20,160 nt of DNA from Cyclobacteriaceae bacterium (GCA_029882675.1 JAOUKJ010000010.1:1-20160); one strand, 5' to 3'; positions 7,613-16,963 are shown, counted from the first letter of the stretch. The notes: generated by a model not told the origin, from the sequence alone. Translations and numbers: made by a program.

Positions 7613-9787
7613 ATGGGGAAAACAATTATTGTATCGAACAGACTACCCTTAAGGGTGGAAAAAGGCTCGAAGGGAAAACTTAATTTTATCCCCAGCGAGG
7701 GTGGGCTGGCTACCGGACTGGGCTCAGTGTATAAAGGGGGTGGAAATGTATGGGTGGGATGGCCCGGTGTATATTTTAATAAAGAAGAGAAACGACGTTT
7801 GACAGAGGAACGCCTGGCTGAGGAAAATATGAAGCCTGTTTTTTTGTCAAAACAACAAATAGAACTCTACTATGAAGGATTTAGCAACTCTACACTTTGG
7901 CCAAATTTCCACTACTTCAACCAGTATGCAATTTATAAGCGAACACTCTGGGAGGCCTTTGTAGAAGTAAATCAAAAATTTTGTGAGGTCGTGCTTGAAA
8001 TGGCCAAACCCGGCGATAAAATCTGGGTGCATGATTATCAACTCTTTCTCCTGCCAGGTATGATTCGCGCAAAATTGCCTGACATTAGCATCGGGTTTTT
8101 TCTGCATATTCCCTTTCCTTCACACGAAGTGTTTCGCCTTATTCCCTGGAGAAAAGAGCTGCTCAATGGCGTATTGGGCGCTGATCTCATTGGTTTTCAT
8201 ACCTATGATGACATGCGGCACTTTCTCAGTGCCGTAAGCCGCCTGGCCTTTCTGAGCAATCAGAATGGTCGGATTAACGTGGGTAACAGGGTGCTGGAAG
8301 TGGATGCCTTTCCCATGGGAATAGATTATAATAAATATGCGGAAAAGGCCGCTTCCACAGAGGTGATAAAAAATGAAGTGGAATACAGAACTTCATTGGG
8401 TGATCAGAAGTTTGTGCTTTCTGTTGACAGGCTTGACTATTCCAAAGGGATACCCAACCGCCTGGTTTCTTTTGAACTATTCCTGCAGAAATATCCGGAG
8501 TTTAGAGGTAAAGTGTCATTAATACTTTTAGTCGTGCCATCAAGGGATCAGGTAGACACCTACCGGGAATTAAAAGAAGAAATTGATTTACTCGTTGGCC
8601 GGATAAACGGACAGTTCTCCATGATGAAGTGGACACCCATCCATTATTTTTACAGGTCCTTGCCCTTTGATAAACTTTCAGCGATGTACCGCATGGCAGA
8701 TGTGGCGTTGGTTACCCCCATGCGTGATGGGATGAACCTGGTCTGCAAAGAATTTGTAGCCAGTAAACTTGACAAAACGGGTGTCCTGATCCTCAGTGAA
8801 ATGGCAGGGGCATCCAAAGAGTTGAGTGATGCTATCCTGATCAATCCCAATAATAAACACCGGATGGCCGATGCGCTTAAAGAGGCTCTTGAAATGTCTG
8901 TTGAACAGCAGCAAAGTCACATGGAAACCATGCAAGCCACTATAAAAAGATATAATGTGCATCATTGGGTCGATCTGTTTCTGGGTCGCCTAGATCAGGT
9001 GAAAGCCGCTCAAAAGGAAATGGATACTAAAAATGCCGATCATCAGGTTTTGGCAGCCATCGAAGAGGTGTATAATAAGGCAAATTCCAGAATACTCTTC
9101 CTTGATTATGATGGAACCCTTGTTGGGTTTAAGTCAATGCCAGAACTCGCTGCCCCTGACAAAAAATTAAAAACGTTGCTGGAAAAACTGGCAGCTGTAA
9201 AGAACAATAGAGTGGTGATTATCAGTGGTCGTGATCATGAAACACTGGAAAGTTGGTTTGGCGATTTGGATATCGAACTGATTGCAGAGCATGGCGTATG
9301 GATGAAAAGAAAGGATGCGGAATGGAAGTTGTTACGTCAGCTCAATCTGGACTGGAAAGATAAAATAAGACCGATACTGGAAAGCTATGTGGATAAAACC
9401 CCCGGCTCATTTATTGAAGAAAAGCACTACAGCATTGTGTGGCATTACCGAAAGGTAGAAACAGGCTTTGGAGAGCTAAGGGCCCGGGAAATTATGAGTC
9501 ACCTGAAGTTTTTTGCTGAAAGTGAAAACCTTATCGTTTTGGAGGGAAACAAGGTGCTGGAAATCAAGAACAGCGAGGTGAATAAAGGAAAAGCTGCTGA
9601 ACTATGGCTTGAAGATGATGAGTATGGCTTCGTATTGGCCGTTGGAGACGACTGGACCGATGAAGATACCTTTAAAGCCATGCCCAGGGATTCATATACC
9701 ATAAAAGTAGGGCCGGAAGTGTCAGACGCCCGTTATCGGGTCAATAGCTACAAAGAAGTGCGGAAATTGCTGGAAAAACTCACCTGA
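7613..9787 (+). CDS. Bifunctional trehalose-6-phosphate synthase / trehalose-6-phosphate phosphatase
   Basis: This 724-aa protein fuses both steps of trehalose synthesis: transfer of glucose from a nucleotide sugar to glucose-6-phosphate, then dephosphorylation. The GT20 synthase (about 1-465) shows SNRLP at 8-12, HDYQ from H140, the donor-phosphate motif DRLDYSKG (R273, K278) and [13 protein letters not shown]. The HAD phosphatase (about 490-724) shows DYDGT with D498 and D500, [16 protein letters not shown] and GDDWTDED (D679/D680). All catalytic residues appear intact in both halves. Trehalose would serve as an osmotic or desiccation protectant. The gene sits 10 nt after the hydratase gene. 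Its TGA ends at 9787, one base before the stop of the opposing hisIE. Confidence 0.96.
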   Translation: MGKTIIVSNRLPLRVEKGSKGKLNFIPSEGGLATGLGSVYKGGGNVWVGWPGVYFNKEEKRRLTEERLAEENMKPVFLSKQQIELYYEGFSNSTLWPNFHYFNQYAIYKRTLWEAFVEVNQKFCEVVLEMAKPGDKIWVHDYQLFLLPGMIRAKLPDISIGFFLHIPFPSHEVFRLIPWRKELLNGVLGADLIGFHTYDDMRHFLSAVSRLAFLSNQNGRINVGNRVLEVDAFPMGIDYNKYAEKAASTEVIKNEVEYRTSLGDQKFVLSVDRLDYSKGIPNRLVSFELFLQKYPEFRGKVSLILLVVPSRDQVDTYRELKEEIDLLVGRINGQFSMMKWTPIHYFYRSLPFDKLSAMYRMADVALVTPMRDGMNLVCKEFVASKLDKTGVLILSEMAGASKELSDAILINPNNKHRMADALKEALEMSVEQQQSHMETMQATIKRYNVHHWVDLFLGRLDQVKAAQKEMDTKNADHQVLAAIEEVYNKANSRILFLDYDGTLVGFKSMPELAAPDKKLKTLLEKLAAVKNNRVVIISGRDHETLESWFGDLDIELIAEHGVWMKRKDAEWKLLRQLNLDWKDKIRPILESYVDKTPGSFIEEKHYSIVWHYRKVETGFGELRAREIMSHLKFFAESENLIVLEGNKVLEIKNSEVNKGKAAELWLEDDEYGFVLAVGDDWTDEDTFKAMPRDSYTIKVGPEVSDARYRVNSYKEVRKLLEKLT

Positions 9788-9788
9788 T

Positions 9789-10379
9789 TTATTCTTTAAA
9801 CCGATGCCGTAATATATTGATGACGTCATCCATCGATTGCCCACGTGTATGTAACAACACCAGATAGTGATATAATAAATCAGCGGCTTCTTCCCTGAAT
9901 CGTTCATCATTTTCTGCAACCGCCTCAATGACTGTTTCTACAGCCTCTTCGCCCACCTTTTGGGCGGCTTTTAATGGATTGGCAAGGAGCTTGTTGGTAT
10001 ATGAACTCTCACTGGGGTTCTTCTTTCGGTTGATGATCACCTTTTCCAAAAAGCCGAGATCAGCACTCGTATTTTTCTCCTCGCTAAAACAGGTGTCAGT
10101 GTTGAGGTGACAGGCTGGCCCGGAAGGTATGGCCTGGACAAGGAGTGTATCGCGGTCACAATCCAACTGGCACGATTTGTAGTAAAGAAAATGGCCCGAA
10201 GTTTCACCTTTTGTCCAAAGTCTGTTTTTCGATCGACTGAAAAACGTGACTTTTTCTTGTTTGATGGTCATTTCGAAGGCCTCCTCATTCATGTAGCCAA
10301 GCATCAGGACATTTTTTGTAAAATAATCCTGTATAATTGCGGGAATAAGGCCGCCGGTTTTTTCGAAGTCTGGTTTCAT
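9789..10379 (-). CDS. hisI: Bifunctional phosphoribosyl-AMP cyclohydrolase / phosphoribosyl-ATP pyrophosphatase
   Basis: This 196-aa HisIE fusion catalyses steps 2 and 3 of histidine synthesis: PR-ATP to PR-AMP, then ring opening to ProFAR. The N-terminal HisI part carries the metal ligands in CDRD (C74, D75, D77) and GPACHLNTDTC (C90, C97). The C-terminal HisE part has the MazG-like helices KVGEEAVETVIEA (about 141-153) and EEAADLLYHYLV (about 163-174). It is the last gene of the operon, 4 nt after hisF. It ends tail-to-tail with the trehalose gene, leaving no space for a terminator between the stop codons. The call is secure. Confidence 0.97.
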   Translation of the reverse strand: MKPDFEKTGGLIPAIIQDYFTKNVLMLGYMNEEAFEMTIKQEKVTFFSRSKNRLWTKGETSGHFLYYKSCQLDCDRDTLLVQAIPSGPACHLNTDTCFSEEKNTSADLGFLEKVIINRKKNPSESSYTNKLLANPLKAAQKVGEEAVETVIEAVAENDERFREEAADLLYHYLVLLHTRGQSMDDVINILRHRFKE

Positions 10380-10383
10380 CTGT

Positions 10384-11145
10384 TTATATCCTTACAGGTA
10401 TATGGAATTGATTTAAATAAGCTTTCAGATCGGGTATTTCAATTTCCCCAAAATGAAAGATACTGGCAGCAAGGCCGGCATCGGCGGGTGTTTGCTGGAA
10501 GACATCCTTAAAGTGCTCCATGCTACCGGCTCCACCACTGGCCACTACAGGTATTGATACCAGGTTACAAAGGGTATTAAGTGCTTCTATGGCAAATCCG
10601 TTTTTAGTACCATCATGATCCATGCTGGTGAAAAGAATTTCTCCGGCTCCCCGTTCTTCTACTTCTTTGGCCCAACTGAAAAGCTTTTTGTCTGTTGGTT
10701 TCCTTCCGCCGTGCGTATATACGGTCCAGTCGTCCGGGGCATTGTCCAGTCGGGCATCGATGGCCACTACGATACATTGGGAACCAAAAGCCCTGGCCAG
10801 TTCATCAATGAGACCAGGATTTCGTACTGCCGAGGAGTTTACCGTGATTTTGTCAGCACCATTATTAAGCAAAGGGGCCACATCCGCCACTGAAGATATG
10901 CCTCCACCGACAGTGAAAGGTATATTAATTTTTCGGGCAATATCTTTCACGAGTTCAACAAACGTCTTACGTCCTTCGTGGGTGGCTGTAATGTCAAGAT
11001 AAACCAGCTCATCAGCCCCTTTTTCGGCATATATGGCCCCAAGTTCCACGGGGTCGCCGGCATCGCGGAGATTCACAAAATTTATACCTTTTACGGTTCT
11101 GCCGTTCATGATGTCCAGGCAGGGAATAATTCGTTTTTTTAACAT
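10384..11145 (-). CDS. hisF: Imidazole glycerol phosphate synthase cyclase subunit
   Basis: This 253-aa (beta-alpha)8 barrel is of normal HisF length. With HisH it converts PRFAR and glutamine-derived ammonia to imidazole glycerol phosphate and AICAR. The catalytic aspartates are at the canonical positions D11 ([10 protein letters not shown]) and D130 (VVAIDAR), and the phosphate-binding VGGGIS loop is near 79-84. It starts 5 nt after the hisA stop and ends 4 nt before hisIE. The partner HisH is encoded two genes upstream. Confidence 0.98.
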   Translation of the reverse strand: MLKKRIIPCLDIMNGRTVKGINFVNLRDAGDPVELGAIYAEKGADELVYLDITATHEGRKTFVELVKDIARKINIPFTVGGGISSVADVAPLLNNGADKITVNSSAVRNPGLIDELARAFGSQCIVVAIDARLDNAPDDWTVYTHGGRKPTDKKLFSWAKEVEERGAGEILFTSMDHDGTKNGFAIEALNTLCNLVSIPVVASGGAGSMEHFKDVFQQTPADAGLAASIFHFGEIEIPDLKAYLNQFHIPVRI

Positions 11146-11150
11146 TGTAA

Positions 11151-11870
11151 CTATTTTAACAATTCAGCGAGCTCACTTAAAGGTATATGTCCTTCATAGA
11201 TTGCTTTTCCAACAATCACATTATCAATATTCATCAAATTGAGCTGATGGATGTCGTTGATCTTGTGAATTCCACCACTGGCCGTGATATATAAAGTTTT
11301 AAATTCAGCCCTTAACTTCTCATAAAGGGCGAAAGATGGCCCCTGAAGCATGCCATCCGTTGCTATGTCCGTACATGTCACATATTTAATGCCATGTTGC
11401 AGCAGGCCTGATACCATTGTGAAAAGATTTATTTCACTCGCTTCCTGCCATCCCCTTACGGCAATACTTTCCCCGTTAACATCTGCGCTGAGAATAATTT
11501 TATCGCCATAGACTTTTATCCATTCGATAAAACATTCAGGGTCTTTGACCGCCAGACTGCCAATGTTCATTTGGCGTGCCCCGGCATTGATCAGCGATTC
11601 AATATCAGCGGTTGTAGTGATGCCCCCCCCAAAATCAATATGTAAATTCGTGCCTGTGGCAATATCTTCCAACACTTTTTGATTGGCCACCTTTCCTGTT
11701 TTCGCCCCATCCAAATCTACCAGGTGGAGGTTCTTTATGCCGTGATCTTCAAATGAACGGGCTACTTCAAGGGGATTTGCACTGTAAATTTTTTTAGTCG
11801 AATAGTCGCCCTGTGTGAGCCTTACACACTTACCGCCTATTATGTCTATCGCTGGGGTAATATTGATCAT
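11151..11870 (-). CDS. hisA: ProFAR isomerase (HisA)
   Basis: This 239-aa TIM barrel isomerises ProFAR to PRFAR by an Amadori rearrangement. The catalytic acid/base pair is visible as D9 (TPAIDIIGG) and D130 (ILSADVNG), with the DFGGGI phosphate loop near 79-84. The C-terminal half carries TDIATDG and TASGGI motifs. Its ATG overlaps the hisH TGA (ATGA, 4 nt), indicating translational coupling. Nothing suggests the dual HisA/TrpF (PriA) role of Actinobacteria. Confidence 0.97.
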   Translation of the reverse strand: MINITPAIDIIGGKCVRLTQGDYSTKKIYSANPLEVARSFEDHGIKNLHLVDLDGAKTGKVANQKVLEDIATGTNLHIDFGGGITTTADIESLINAGARQMNIGSLAVKDPECFIEWIKVYGDKIILSADVNGESIAVRGWQEASEINLFTMVSGLLQHGIKYVTCTDIATDGMLQGPSFALYEKLRAEFKTLYITASGGIHKINDIHQLNLMNIDNVIVGKAIYEGHIPLSELAELLK

Positions 11871-12460
11871 AATGCAATAAAATTTTTAAGGATTTGTTCC
11901 CCTGTCGCAGAGGACTTCTCGGGGTGAAATTGCACCGCGTAAAAATTATCCCGTGCTATTGCCGAACTGTAGGGGTGAATAAACTCTGTGGTGGCAATGG
12001 TATATTTGCTAAGGGGTACATAAAAGCCATGGACAAAATAAACATGGCTGTTTTCCATTTCAGCATCAAACAAAGGGGAGTGTACAGATGTAAGGGTATT
12101 CCATCCCATTTGTGGTATCTTATATTGCCTGTTTCCTTCGGCCTTAAACTGCCTGACATTGAGGTCGAAAATGCCCAGGCAGGAAGTGTCACCTTCTTCA
12201 GAATGGGCACACATTAATTGCATGCCCAGGCAAATACCAAGTACCGGCTGTTTGAGGTTGACGATGACTTTGTCGAGCTTGTGGTCTCTCAGATATTTCA
12301 TTGTCGTGCTGGCCTCACCTACCCCCGGAAAGATCACTTTATCCGCTTTCATTATTTCTTCGGGATCATCTGTTAATACAGGATCTATTCCCAACCTGTT
12401 GAGACCAAAAATGACAGATTGCGTATTGCCTGCATTGTATTTTATGATAACAATGTTCAT
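11867..12460 (-). CDS. hisH: Imidazole glycerol phosphate synthase glutamine amidotransferase subunit
   Basis: This is a 197-aa class I glutamine amidotransferase that feeds ammonia to HisF. The catalytic triad is C77 (GICLGMQ), H179 and E181 (VQFHPEKS). The frame stays open upstream to 12541, but the extra 27 residues are unlike any HisH and lie inside hisB. The start at 12460 (MNIVIIKYNAGN) matches the family N-terminus and sits 4 nt after the hisB stop. The stop overlaps hisA by 4 nt. Confidence 0.96.
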   Translation of the reverse strand: MNIVIIKYNAGNTQSVIFGLNRLGIDPVLTDDPEEIMKADKVIFPGVGEASTTMKYLRDHKLDKVIVNLKQPVLGICLGMQLMCAHSEEGDTSCLGIFDLNVRQFKAEGNRQYKIPQMGWNTLTSVHSPLFDAEMENSHVYFVHGFYVPLSKYTIATTEFIHPYSSAIARDNFYAVQFHPEKSSATGEQILKNFIAL

Positions 12461-12464
12461 GAGC

Positions 12465-13601
12465 TTATAATATTCCTTTGGTTGATGGCAGGGCCATATT
12501 TCCTTTTTCTTTCCTGACGGCAATCTTGATGGATTTTGCAAAGGCCTTGAATATAGCTTCTATTTTGTGATGTTCGTTTGCGCCTTCGGCCTTTACGTTC
12601 AGGTTGCATCTGGCGGCATCTGAGAATGACTTGAAGAAATGATAAAACATCTCAGTGGGCATTTCACCTACTTTTTCACGTTTAAATTCCGCATCCCACT
12701 CCAGCCAGCTGCGTCCGCCGAAGTCGAGGGCCACCTGGGCCAGGCAATCGTCCATGGGCAGGCAAAAGCCATACCGTTCAATACCTCTTTTGTTGCCAAG
12801 TGCTTTACGGAAAGCCTCTCCTAAAACGATAGCTGTATCTTCTATGGTATGGTGCTCATCAATATGCAGATCACCACGGGTGTTGACATAAAGATCCACC
12901 TGTCCATGGCGGGCTATTTGCTCCAACATATGGTCATAGAAGCCCAGACCGGTACTGATGTCGGCTTTCCCGGTGCCGTCAAGGTTGAGCTTGACAGTGA
13001 TTTCGGTTTCACTGGTGACTCTTTTTACCTCAGTGGTTCTTTCCAGATCACATAAAAATGAATATATTTCCTTCCAGTGACTGGTCTGACAGGCAATGGC
13101 TGTGGAAAGGGATTTTTCATCCTTCTTTGTTTCACCCGTGCCCAGTTGCCTTTCGTCTGTGCTGATAAATATTCCTTTCGCTCCCAGATTAGCGGCCAGT
13201 TCAATGTCTGTCATCCGGTCTCCAATAACAAAGGAGCCGGATAGATCCCATTCGCCATTGAAGTAATGTTGCATCATGCCAATACCTGGTTTCCGCGTAG
13301 GTTTGTTTTCATGGGGAAAGGAGCGGTCAATCAATTCTTCCTCAAAGTAAATGCCTTCGTTTTTCAGTTGTGTGATGATAAACTGATGAACAGGGGTGAA
13401 GGTGTCTTCCGGAAAGCTGTTGGTTCCGAGGCCGTCCTGATTGGAGACCATGACAAGTGTATAGTCAAGTTCGGAGGCAATCTTTCCGAGCCAGGTAAAT
13501 ACCCCTGGCAGAAATTCGAGTTTATTGAAATTATCCAGCTGCTCATCCTCCGGTTCCTTCACCAGGGTTCCATCCCTGTCAATAAAAAGTACTTTTTTCA
13601 T
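12465..13601 (-). CDS. hisB: Bifunctional histidinol-phosphatase / imidazoleglycerol-phosphate dehydratase
   Basis: This is a 378-aa fusion for two non-consecutive steps. The N-terminal HAD phosphatase (about 1-165) has nucleophile D8 and D10 (FIDRDGTL), VSNQ near 52-55 and GDRMTD at 127-132. The C-terminal dehydratase (about 190-378) has the metal-binding His clusters [11 protein letters not shown] (223-233), DEHHTIED (248-255) and NEHHKIE (342-348). The phosphatase loop that holds structural zinc in E. coli through cysteines reads [12 protein letters not shown] here, with no cysteine, so that zinc is probably absent. The start overlaps the hisC stop by 4 nt. Confidence 0.97.
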   Translation of the reverse strand: MKKVLFIDRDGTLVKEPEDEQLDNFNKLEFLPGVFTWLGKIASELDYTLVMVSNQDGLGTNSFPEDTFTPVHQFIITQLKNEGIYFEEELIDRSFPHENKPTRKPGIGMMQHYFNGEWDLSGSFVIGDRMTDIELAANLGAKGIFISTDERQLGTGETKKDEKSLSTAIACQTSHWKEIYSFLCDLERTTEVKRVTSETEITVKLNLDGTGKADISTGLGFYDHMLEQIARHGQVDLYVNTRGDLHIDEHHTIEDTAIVLGEAFRKALGNKRGIERYGFCLPMDDCLAQVALDFGGRSWLEWDAEFKREKVGEMPTEMFYHFFKSFSDAARCNLNVKAEGANEHHKIEAIFKAFAKSIKIAVRKEKGNMALPSTKGIL

Positions 13602-14650
13602 TTTCCTTCAAAATTTAACAAGGCCTCATACATATTTTTATTTTCTTCAGGAGTGCCAATACTGAATCTGATGCCCTCAGCACAATGCAGAATTCCCTTT
13701 CTCTTTCGGGTTACAAATCCCTGATCAATCAGGTATTGATAGAGGGCATCTGTGTTTTCTACCTCAAGCAATAAAAAGTTTGCTTCAGATGGAAAGACCT
13801 TTTTCACAAAAGGCAGTTTGGAAAACAAACTAAAATATTTATTTCGCTCCTCAATGAGGCGATCTATTTGCTCAGCAACAAGGTCTCTTTTGCTGGACAA
13901 TGCCTCCAGTGCTATCCGTTGACTTGCATTACTGATATTGTAAGGCGGTTTTATTTTATTTAATATCCGGATGATATTCTCGCTGGCATAGGCCATTCCG
14001 ATACGCAATCCGGCGAGGCCCCAGCCTTTTGATAAGGTCTGTAGTACGATGAGATTGGGGTAAAGTCCGAGTTTTTCTGACCAGCTTTTTTCCTGACTAA
14101 AATCGATATAAGCCTCATCAATAACAACCAGTCCGTTAAAATGATTCAGCACCTTTTCCACTTCTTGTTTTTGCAGGATGTTGGCGGTAGGGTTATTCGG
14201 GGAGCAAAGAAAGATGATGCGGGTATTTTGGTTGGTGAAGGTCAATAATTCATCCCCATCCAGTTCATAGTTTTTATTGAGCGGGTAGCGTATGATGTCC
14301 AGGTCATTAATGGCGGCACTTACTTCATAAACGCCATACGTGGGCTGGGTGATCAGGATATTGTCTTTGCCGGGGGTGCCAACTGCACGCATCACGATAT
14401 CAATGGCTTCATCACTGCCGTTGCCTAGAAATATATTCTTTACTTCCAGGCCTTTGATTTCCGCAATAGCCTTTTTAAGGGCTTCCTGTTTGGGATCGGG
14501 GTAACGGTTGTTTGTCGTTTCCCAGGGATTCTCATTGGCATCAAGAAAAACCATATTGCTTCCGCTGAATTCATCCCGGGCTGATGAATAGGGAGCCATT
14601 TTAAGGATGTTGGGCCGCACCAGTGTATTTAGGTCAAAATTATTCATCAC
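13598..14650 (-). CDS. hisC: Histidinol-phosphate aminotransferase
   Basis: This 350-aa fold-type I PLP enzyme transaminates imidazole-acetol phosphate with glutamate to histidinol phosphate. It shows SPNNPT (150-155), DEAYIDF (178-184), the Schiff-base lysine K208 in [14 protein letters not shown], and the phosphate-binding R216. Two adjacent ATG codons open the frame and either could be used. The first overlaps the hisD stop by 4 nt, favouring coupling from there. Length and motifs are fully typical. Confidence 0.97.
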   Translation of the reverse strand: MMNNFDLNTLVRPNILKMAPYSSARDEFSGSNMVFLDANENPWETTNNRYPDPKQEALKKAIAEIKGLEVKNIFLGNGSDEAIDIVMRAVGTPGKDNILITQPTYGVYEVSAAINDLDIIRYPLNKNYELDGDELLTFTNQNTRIIFLCSPNNPTANILQKQEVEKVLNHFNGLVVIDEAYIDFSQEKSWSEKLGLYPNLIVLQTLSKGWGLAGLRIGMAYASENIIRILNKIKPPYNISNASQRIALEALSSKRDLVAEQIDRLIEERNKYFSLFSKLPFVKKVFPSEANFLLLEVENTDALYQYLIDQGFVTRKRKGILHCAEGIRFSIGTPEENKNMYEALLNFEGK

Positions 14651-15930
14651 GGGTTGGTGTTAAGTCTTATGCTCACGGCATTTTTATGAGCCATCAGTTC
14701 TTCTGCTTCTGCCATTAGCTCTATGGCAGGCCCCAGGTTTTCAAGTCCGGATTTGGTGATTTTCTGGAAGGTGATGTGCTTCACAAAACTTTCAGTATTT
14801 AGTCCACTATAGGCTCGTGCATAACCGTTGGTGGGCAGGGTGTGATTGGTTCCTGAGGCATAGTCCCCTGCTGATTCAGGGGTGTAAGGCCCAATGAAAA
14901 CAGAGCCGGCATTGGTGACCCTTCCTGCGAGCTCATCCGCATTTTCCGTGTTGATGATCAGGTGTTCCGGAGCATACAGGTTACTGAAACTGATCACTTC
15001 ATCCATGTTTTTAAACACAATCGCCCGGCTGTTTTCAAGGGCTTTTTCAGCAATTTCTTTTCTGGGGAGGTCTTTAAGTTGGTCTTTCAGACTATTGGCT
15101 ACCTTGCCGGGAAGCGTTTCGGAGTCAGTTAAAAGCAATACCTGACTGTCGGGGCCGTGTTCAGCCTGAGACAGGAGGTCAGAGGCAATAAAGTCCGGGT
15201 TGCTGTTTGCATCAGCGATAACGGCCACTTCAGAAGGTCCTGCCGGCATATCTATAGCCGTACCTTCCCGGGAAATCATCTGTTTTGCATAGGTTACAAA
15301 CTGGTTGCCCGGGCCGAAGACCTTATAAACCTGCGGTATGGACTCTGTACCATAAGCCATGGCTGCAATAGCCTGGGCACCACCTGCTTTGTAAATTTTG
15401 CTAACCCCACTTAGGCTTGCTGCGAATAAAATGGCAGGATGGATTTTTCCGTTTTTCCCAGGGGGGCTACACAATACAATTTCATGACATCCGGCAAGTT
15501 TCGCAGGTATAGCGAGCATGAGTACGGTGCTGAAAAGAGGCGCGCTGCCTCCCGGAATATAGAGGCCAACCTTTTCGATCGGCAGGGCCTTGCGCCAACA
15601 GGTAACACCCGGAGTGGTTTCAACAGAAATATCCTTTTGTACCTGAAGTTGGTGGAACGTGCTGATGTTCTTCGCTGCTGTAGTGATTGCGTCCTTTAAC
15701 GCCGACCCGAGTAACCCGGGAGCTTCAGCCAGCTCTTCAGTGGAAACTTTTACCTGGCTGAGTTCGACCTTGTCAAAATTTTTTGTCAGTTCAATGAGGG
15801 CCCGGTCCCCACCCTGCTTCACCCTGTTCATGATGTTTTTAATGGTTCCTTCCAGGTAGGCTACATCAAAAACAGGCCGGGAGGTCAGTAGATCCCAGTC
15901 TTTCCTTTCAGGATAGTTTACTGTTTTCAT
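14647..15930 (-). CDS. hisD: Histidinol dehydrogenase
   Basis: This 427-aa NAD-dependent, zinc-dependent enzyme carries out the last two oxidations, from L-histidinol to L-histidine. The zinc ligands fit the E. coli positions with an offset of 3-4: Q255 and H258 (SQAEHG), D356 (ESAGDY) and H415 (AHKNAVS). The catalytic pair E322/H323 sits in LYAPEHL. The ATG shares one base with the hisG stop (TAATG), and the 3' end overlaps hisC by 4 nt. The call is secure. Confidence 0.98.
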   Translation of the reverse strand: MKTVNYPERKDWDLLTSRPVFDVAYLEGTIKNIMNRVKQGGDRALIELTKNFDKVELSQVKVSTEELAEAPGLLGSALKDAITTAAKNISTFHQLQVQKDISVETTPGVTCWRKALPIEKVGLYIPGGSAPLFSTVLMLAIPAKLAGCHEIVLCSPPGKNGKIHPAILFAASLSGVSKIYKAGGAQAIAAMAYGTESIPQVYKVFGPGNQFVTYAKQMISREGTAIDMPAGPSEVAVIADANSNPDFIASDLLSQAEHGPDSQVLLLTDSETLPGKVANSLKDQLKDLPRKEIAEKALENSRAIVFKNMDEVISFSNLYAPEHLIINTENADELAGRVTNAGSVFIGPYTPESAGDYASGTNHTLPTNGYARAYSGLNTESFVKHITFQKITKSGLENLGPAIELMAEAEELMAHKNAVSIRLNTNP

Positions 15931-16787
15931 TACAAAATCATTTTTTCTATGGGTACAACAAGAATTCCCTGAGCTCCGTGGGCCTTTAACTGGTCAATTT
16001 TATCCCAGAAAGTGCCTTCATCTACAACCGAGTGAATCGATGACCACCCTTCCTCCTTGAGGGGCAGTACCGTAGGACTTTTCATCCCGGGTAAAATAGA
16101 AGCAATTTTTTCCACCGAGTGATTCGGGGCATTGAGTAAAATATATTTATTGTTTCTTGCCTCATTTACTGCTTTTATCCGAAACAGTATCTTGTTGAGC
16201 AGTTCGGTTTTATAATCGGTAAGTTTTGGCGAAGAGATAAGTACTGCTTCACTTTTCAGGATACTGAAGGACTCCTTCAGCCCATTACTTAGCAGGGTGC
16301 TGCCGGTACTCACGATGTCACAGATCGCATCGGCCAAACCAATGCCTGGGGCTATTTCCACAGAACCACTTATTTCATGTATTTCCGCACTGATATTTTC
16401 CTTTTTCAGAAAAGACTTAACAATGACAGGGTAGGAGGTAGCAATGCGTTTGCCATCAAACCATTTCACTGAATCAGCTTCGGTATTTTTTGGTACGGCA
16501 AGCGAGAGCCGACATTTGGCAAAACCCAGCTTTTGTACGGTTTTAATATCTTTTTCTTTTTCCAGACAAACATTTTCACCCACAATGCCCAGGTCGGCCA
16601 CCCCATCCTGTACGTACTCCGGAATATCATCATCTCTCAGGAAGAGTACTTCAGCCGGGAAATTGCTGGCCTGTGCTTTAAGCTTATTTTGACCATTGCT
16701 AAATTTCAGACCACATTCTTTGAGTAATTTAAGTGATGACTCCTGAAGTCTGCCTGATTTTTGAACTGCTATTCTGATGTTTTCCAT
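15930..16787 (-). CDS. hisG: ATP phosphoribosyltransferase, long (HisG-L) form
   Basis: This 285-aa enzyme catalyses the committed step, PRPP plus ATP to PR-ATP. The N-terminus is typical (IAVQKSGRLQESSLKLL), with DLGIVGENV near 66-74 and a PRPP-type loop DIVSTGSTL near 158-166. The last about 75 residues form the ACT-like regulatory domain of long-form HisG, including ILPGMKSPTVLPL, so it should be directly feedback-inhibited by histidine and need no HisZ. It is the first structural gene of the operon, 23 nt downstream of the attenuator stem, so expression is set by the upstream leader. Confidence 0.97.
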   Translation of the reverse strand: MENIRIAVQKSGRLQESSLKLLKECGLKFSNGQNKLKAQASNFPAEVLFLRDDDIPEYVQDGVADLGIVGENVCLEKEKDIKTVQKLGFAKCRLSLAVPKNTEADSVKWFDGKRIATSYPVIVKSFLKKENISAEIHEISGSVEIAPGIGLADAICDIVSTGSTLLSNGLKESFSILKSEAVLISSPKLTDYKTELLNKILFRIKAVNEARNNKYILLNAPNHSVEKIASILPGMKSPTVLPLKEEGWSSIHSVVDEGTFWDKIDQLKAHGAQGILVVPIEKMIL

Positions 16788-16803
16788 ATTTTATTGTATT
16801 AAT

Positions 16804-16832
16804 AAAAAAAGGGTTTGCCGCATGACAAACCC
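16804..16832 (-). terminator. Intrinsic terminator of the his attenuator
   Basis: On the minus strand GGGTTTG (16832-16826) pairs with CAAACCC (16817-16811) around an 8-nt loop and is followed at once by seven T. This is a strong intrinsic terminator placed just before hisG, downstream of its promoter. It therefore controls entry into the operon rather than ending an upstream gene. Its 5' arm and loop are complementary to the end of the leader ORF. Confidence 0.9.
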
Positions 16833-16870
16833 CTGATATTATGCTATTAAAGAGCATTATCTGTCATGCA
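16820..16870 (-). promoter_or_regulatory. Antiterminator pairing of the his attenuator
   Basis: GCATGACA at 16869-16862 (leader codons 10-13) is the exact reverse complement of TGTCATGC at 16827-16820, which covers the last bases of the terminator 5' arm and most of its loop. Wobble and A-U pairs extend the helix to about 12 bp. A small ATGCT/AGCAT hairpin (16841-16857) lies between the arms and would fold them together. This helix and the terminator cannot coexist. A ribosome stalled at the three His codons leaves 16862-16869 free, favouring antitermination. A ribosome at the stop codon would cover it, favouring termination. Confidence 0.8.
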
Positions 16871-16898
16871 CACACTGTACCTGGTGATGATGACGCAT
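16857..16898 (-). CDS. hisL: Histidine leader peptide (attenuator peptide)
   Basis: A 13-codon ORF encodes MRHHHQVQCVHDR followed by TAA. Four of 13 residues are histidine (codons CAT, CAT, CAC, then CAT), with three in a row at positions 3-5, far above chance in so short a frame. It starts 28-35 nt downstream of the candidate promoter box and ends 69 nt before hisG. An AAAGGG stretch lies 5 nt upstream of the ATG. The peptide itself probably has no function; translation speed through the His codons senses charged tRNA-His. It is similar in concept to enterobacterial HisL but different in sequence. Confidence 0.9.
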   Translation of the reverse strand: MRHHHQVQCVHDR

Positions 16899-16932
16899 TC
16901 TGCCCTTTATTGTTGTCCTAATTTTCACAATG

Positions 16933-16963
16933 CAAAGTAATTAAACCCGGAAAGCCCGAACAA
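16933..16963 (-). promoter_or_regulatory. Candidate his operon promoter (Bacteroidota type)
   Basis: On the minus strand TTG (16963-16961) is followed after 20 nt by TTACTTTG (16940-16933), close to the Bacteroidota consensus TTG / TAnnTTTG, with one mismatch at the second position. Transcription would begin near 16926, giving a 5' leader of about 28 nt before the leader peptide ATG. Its position just upstream of the attenuator supports it. Confidence 0.55.

Noticed and set aside
10622..11002. Long plus-strand open frame antisense to hisF
   Set aside because: It is composed entirely of the complement of a well-conserved gene and its translation shows no domain. Similar antisense frames over hisB, hisD, hisG and the Ig-repeat gene were rejected for the same reason.
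12461..12541. Upstream extension of hisH by 27 codons
   Set aside because: The extension lies inside hisB, lacks any HisH-like sequence, and the internal ATG at 12460 gives the exact family N-terminus right after the hisB stop.
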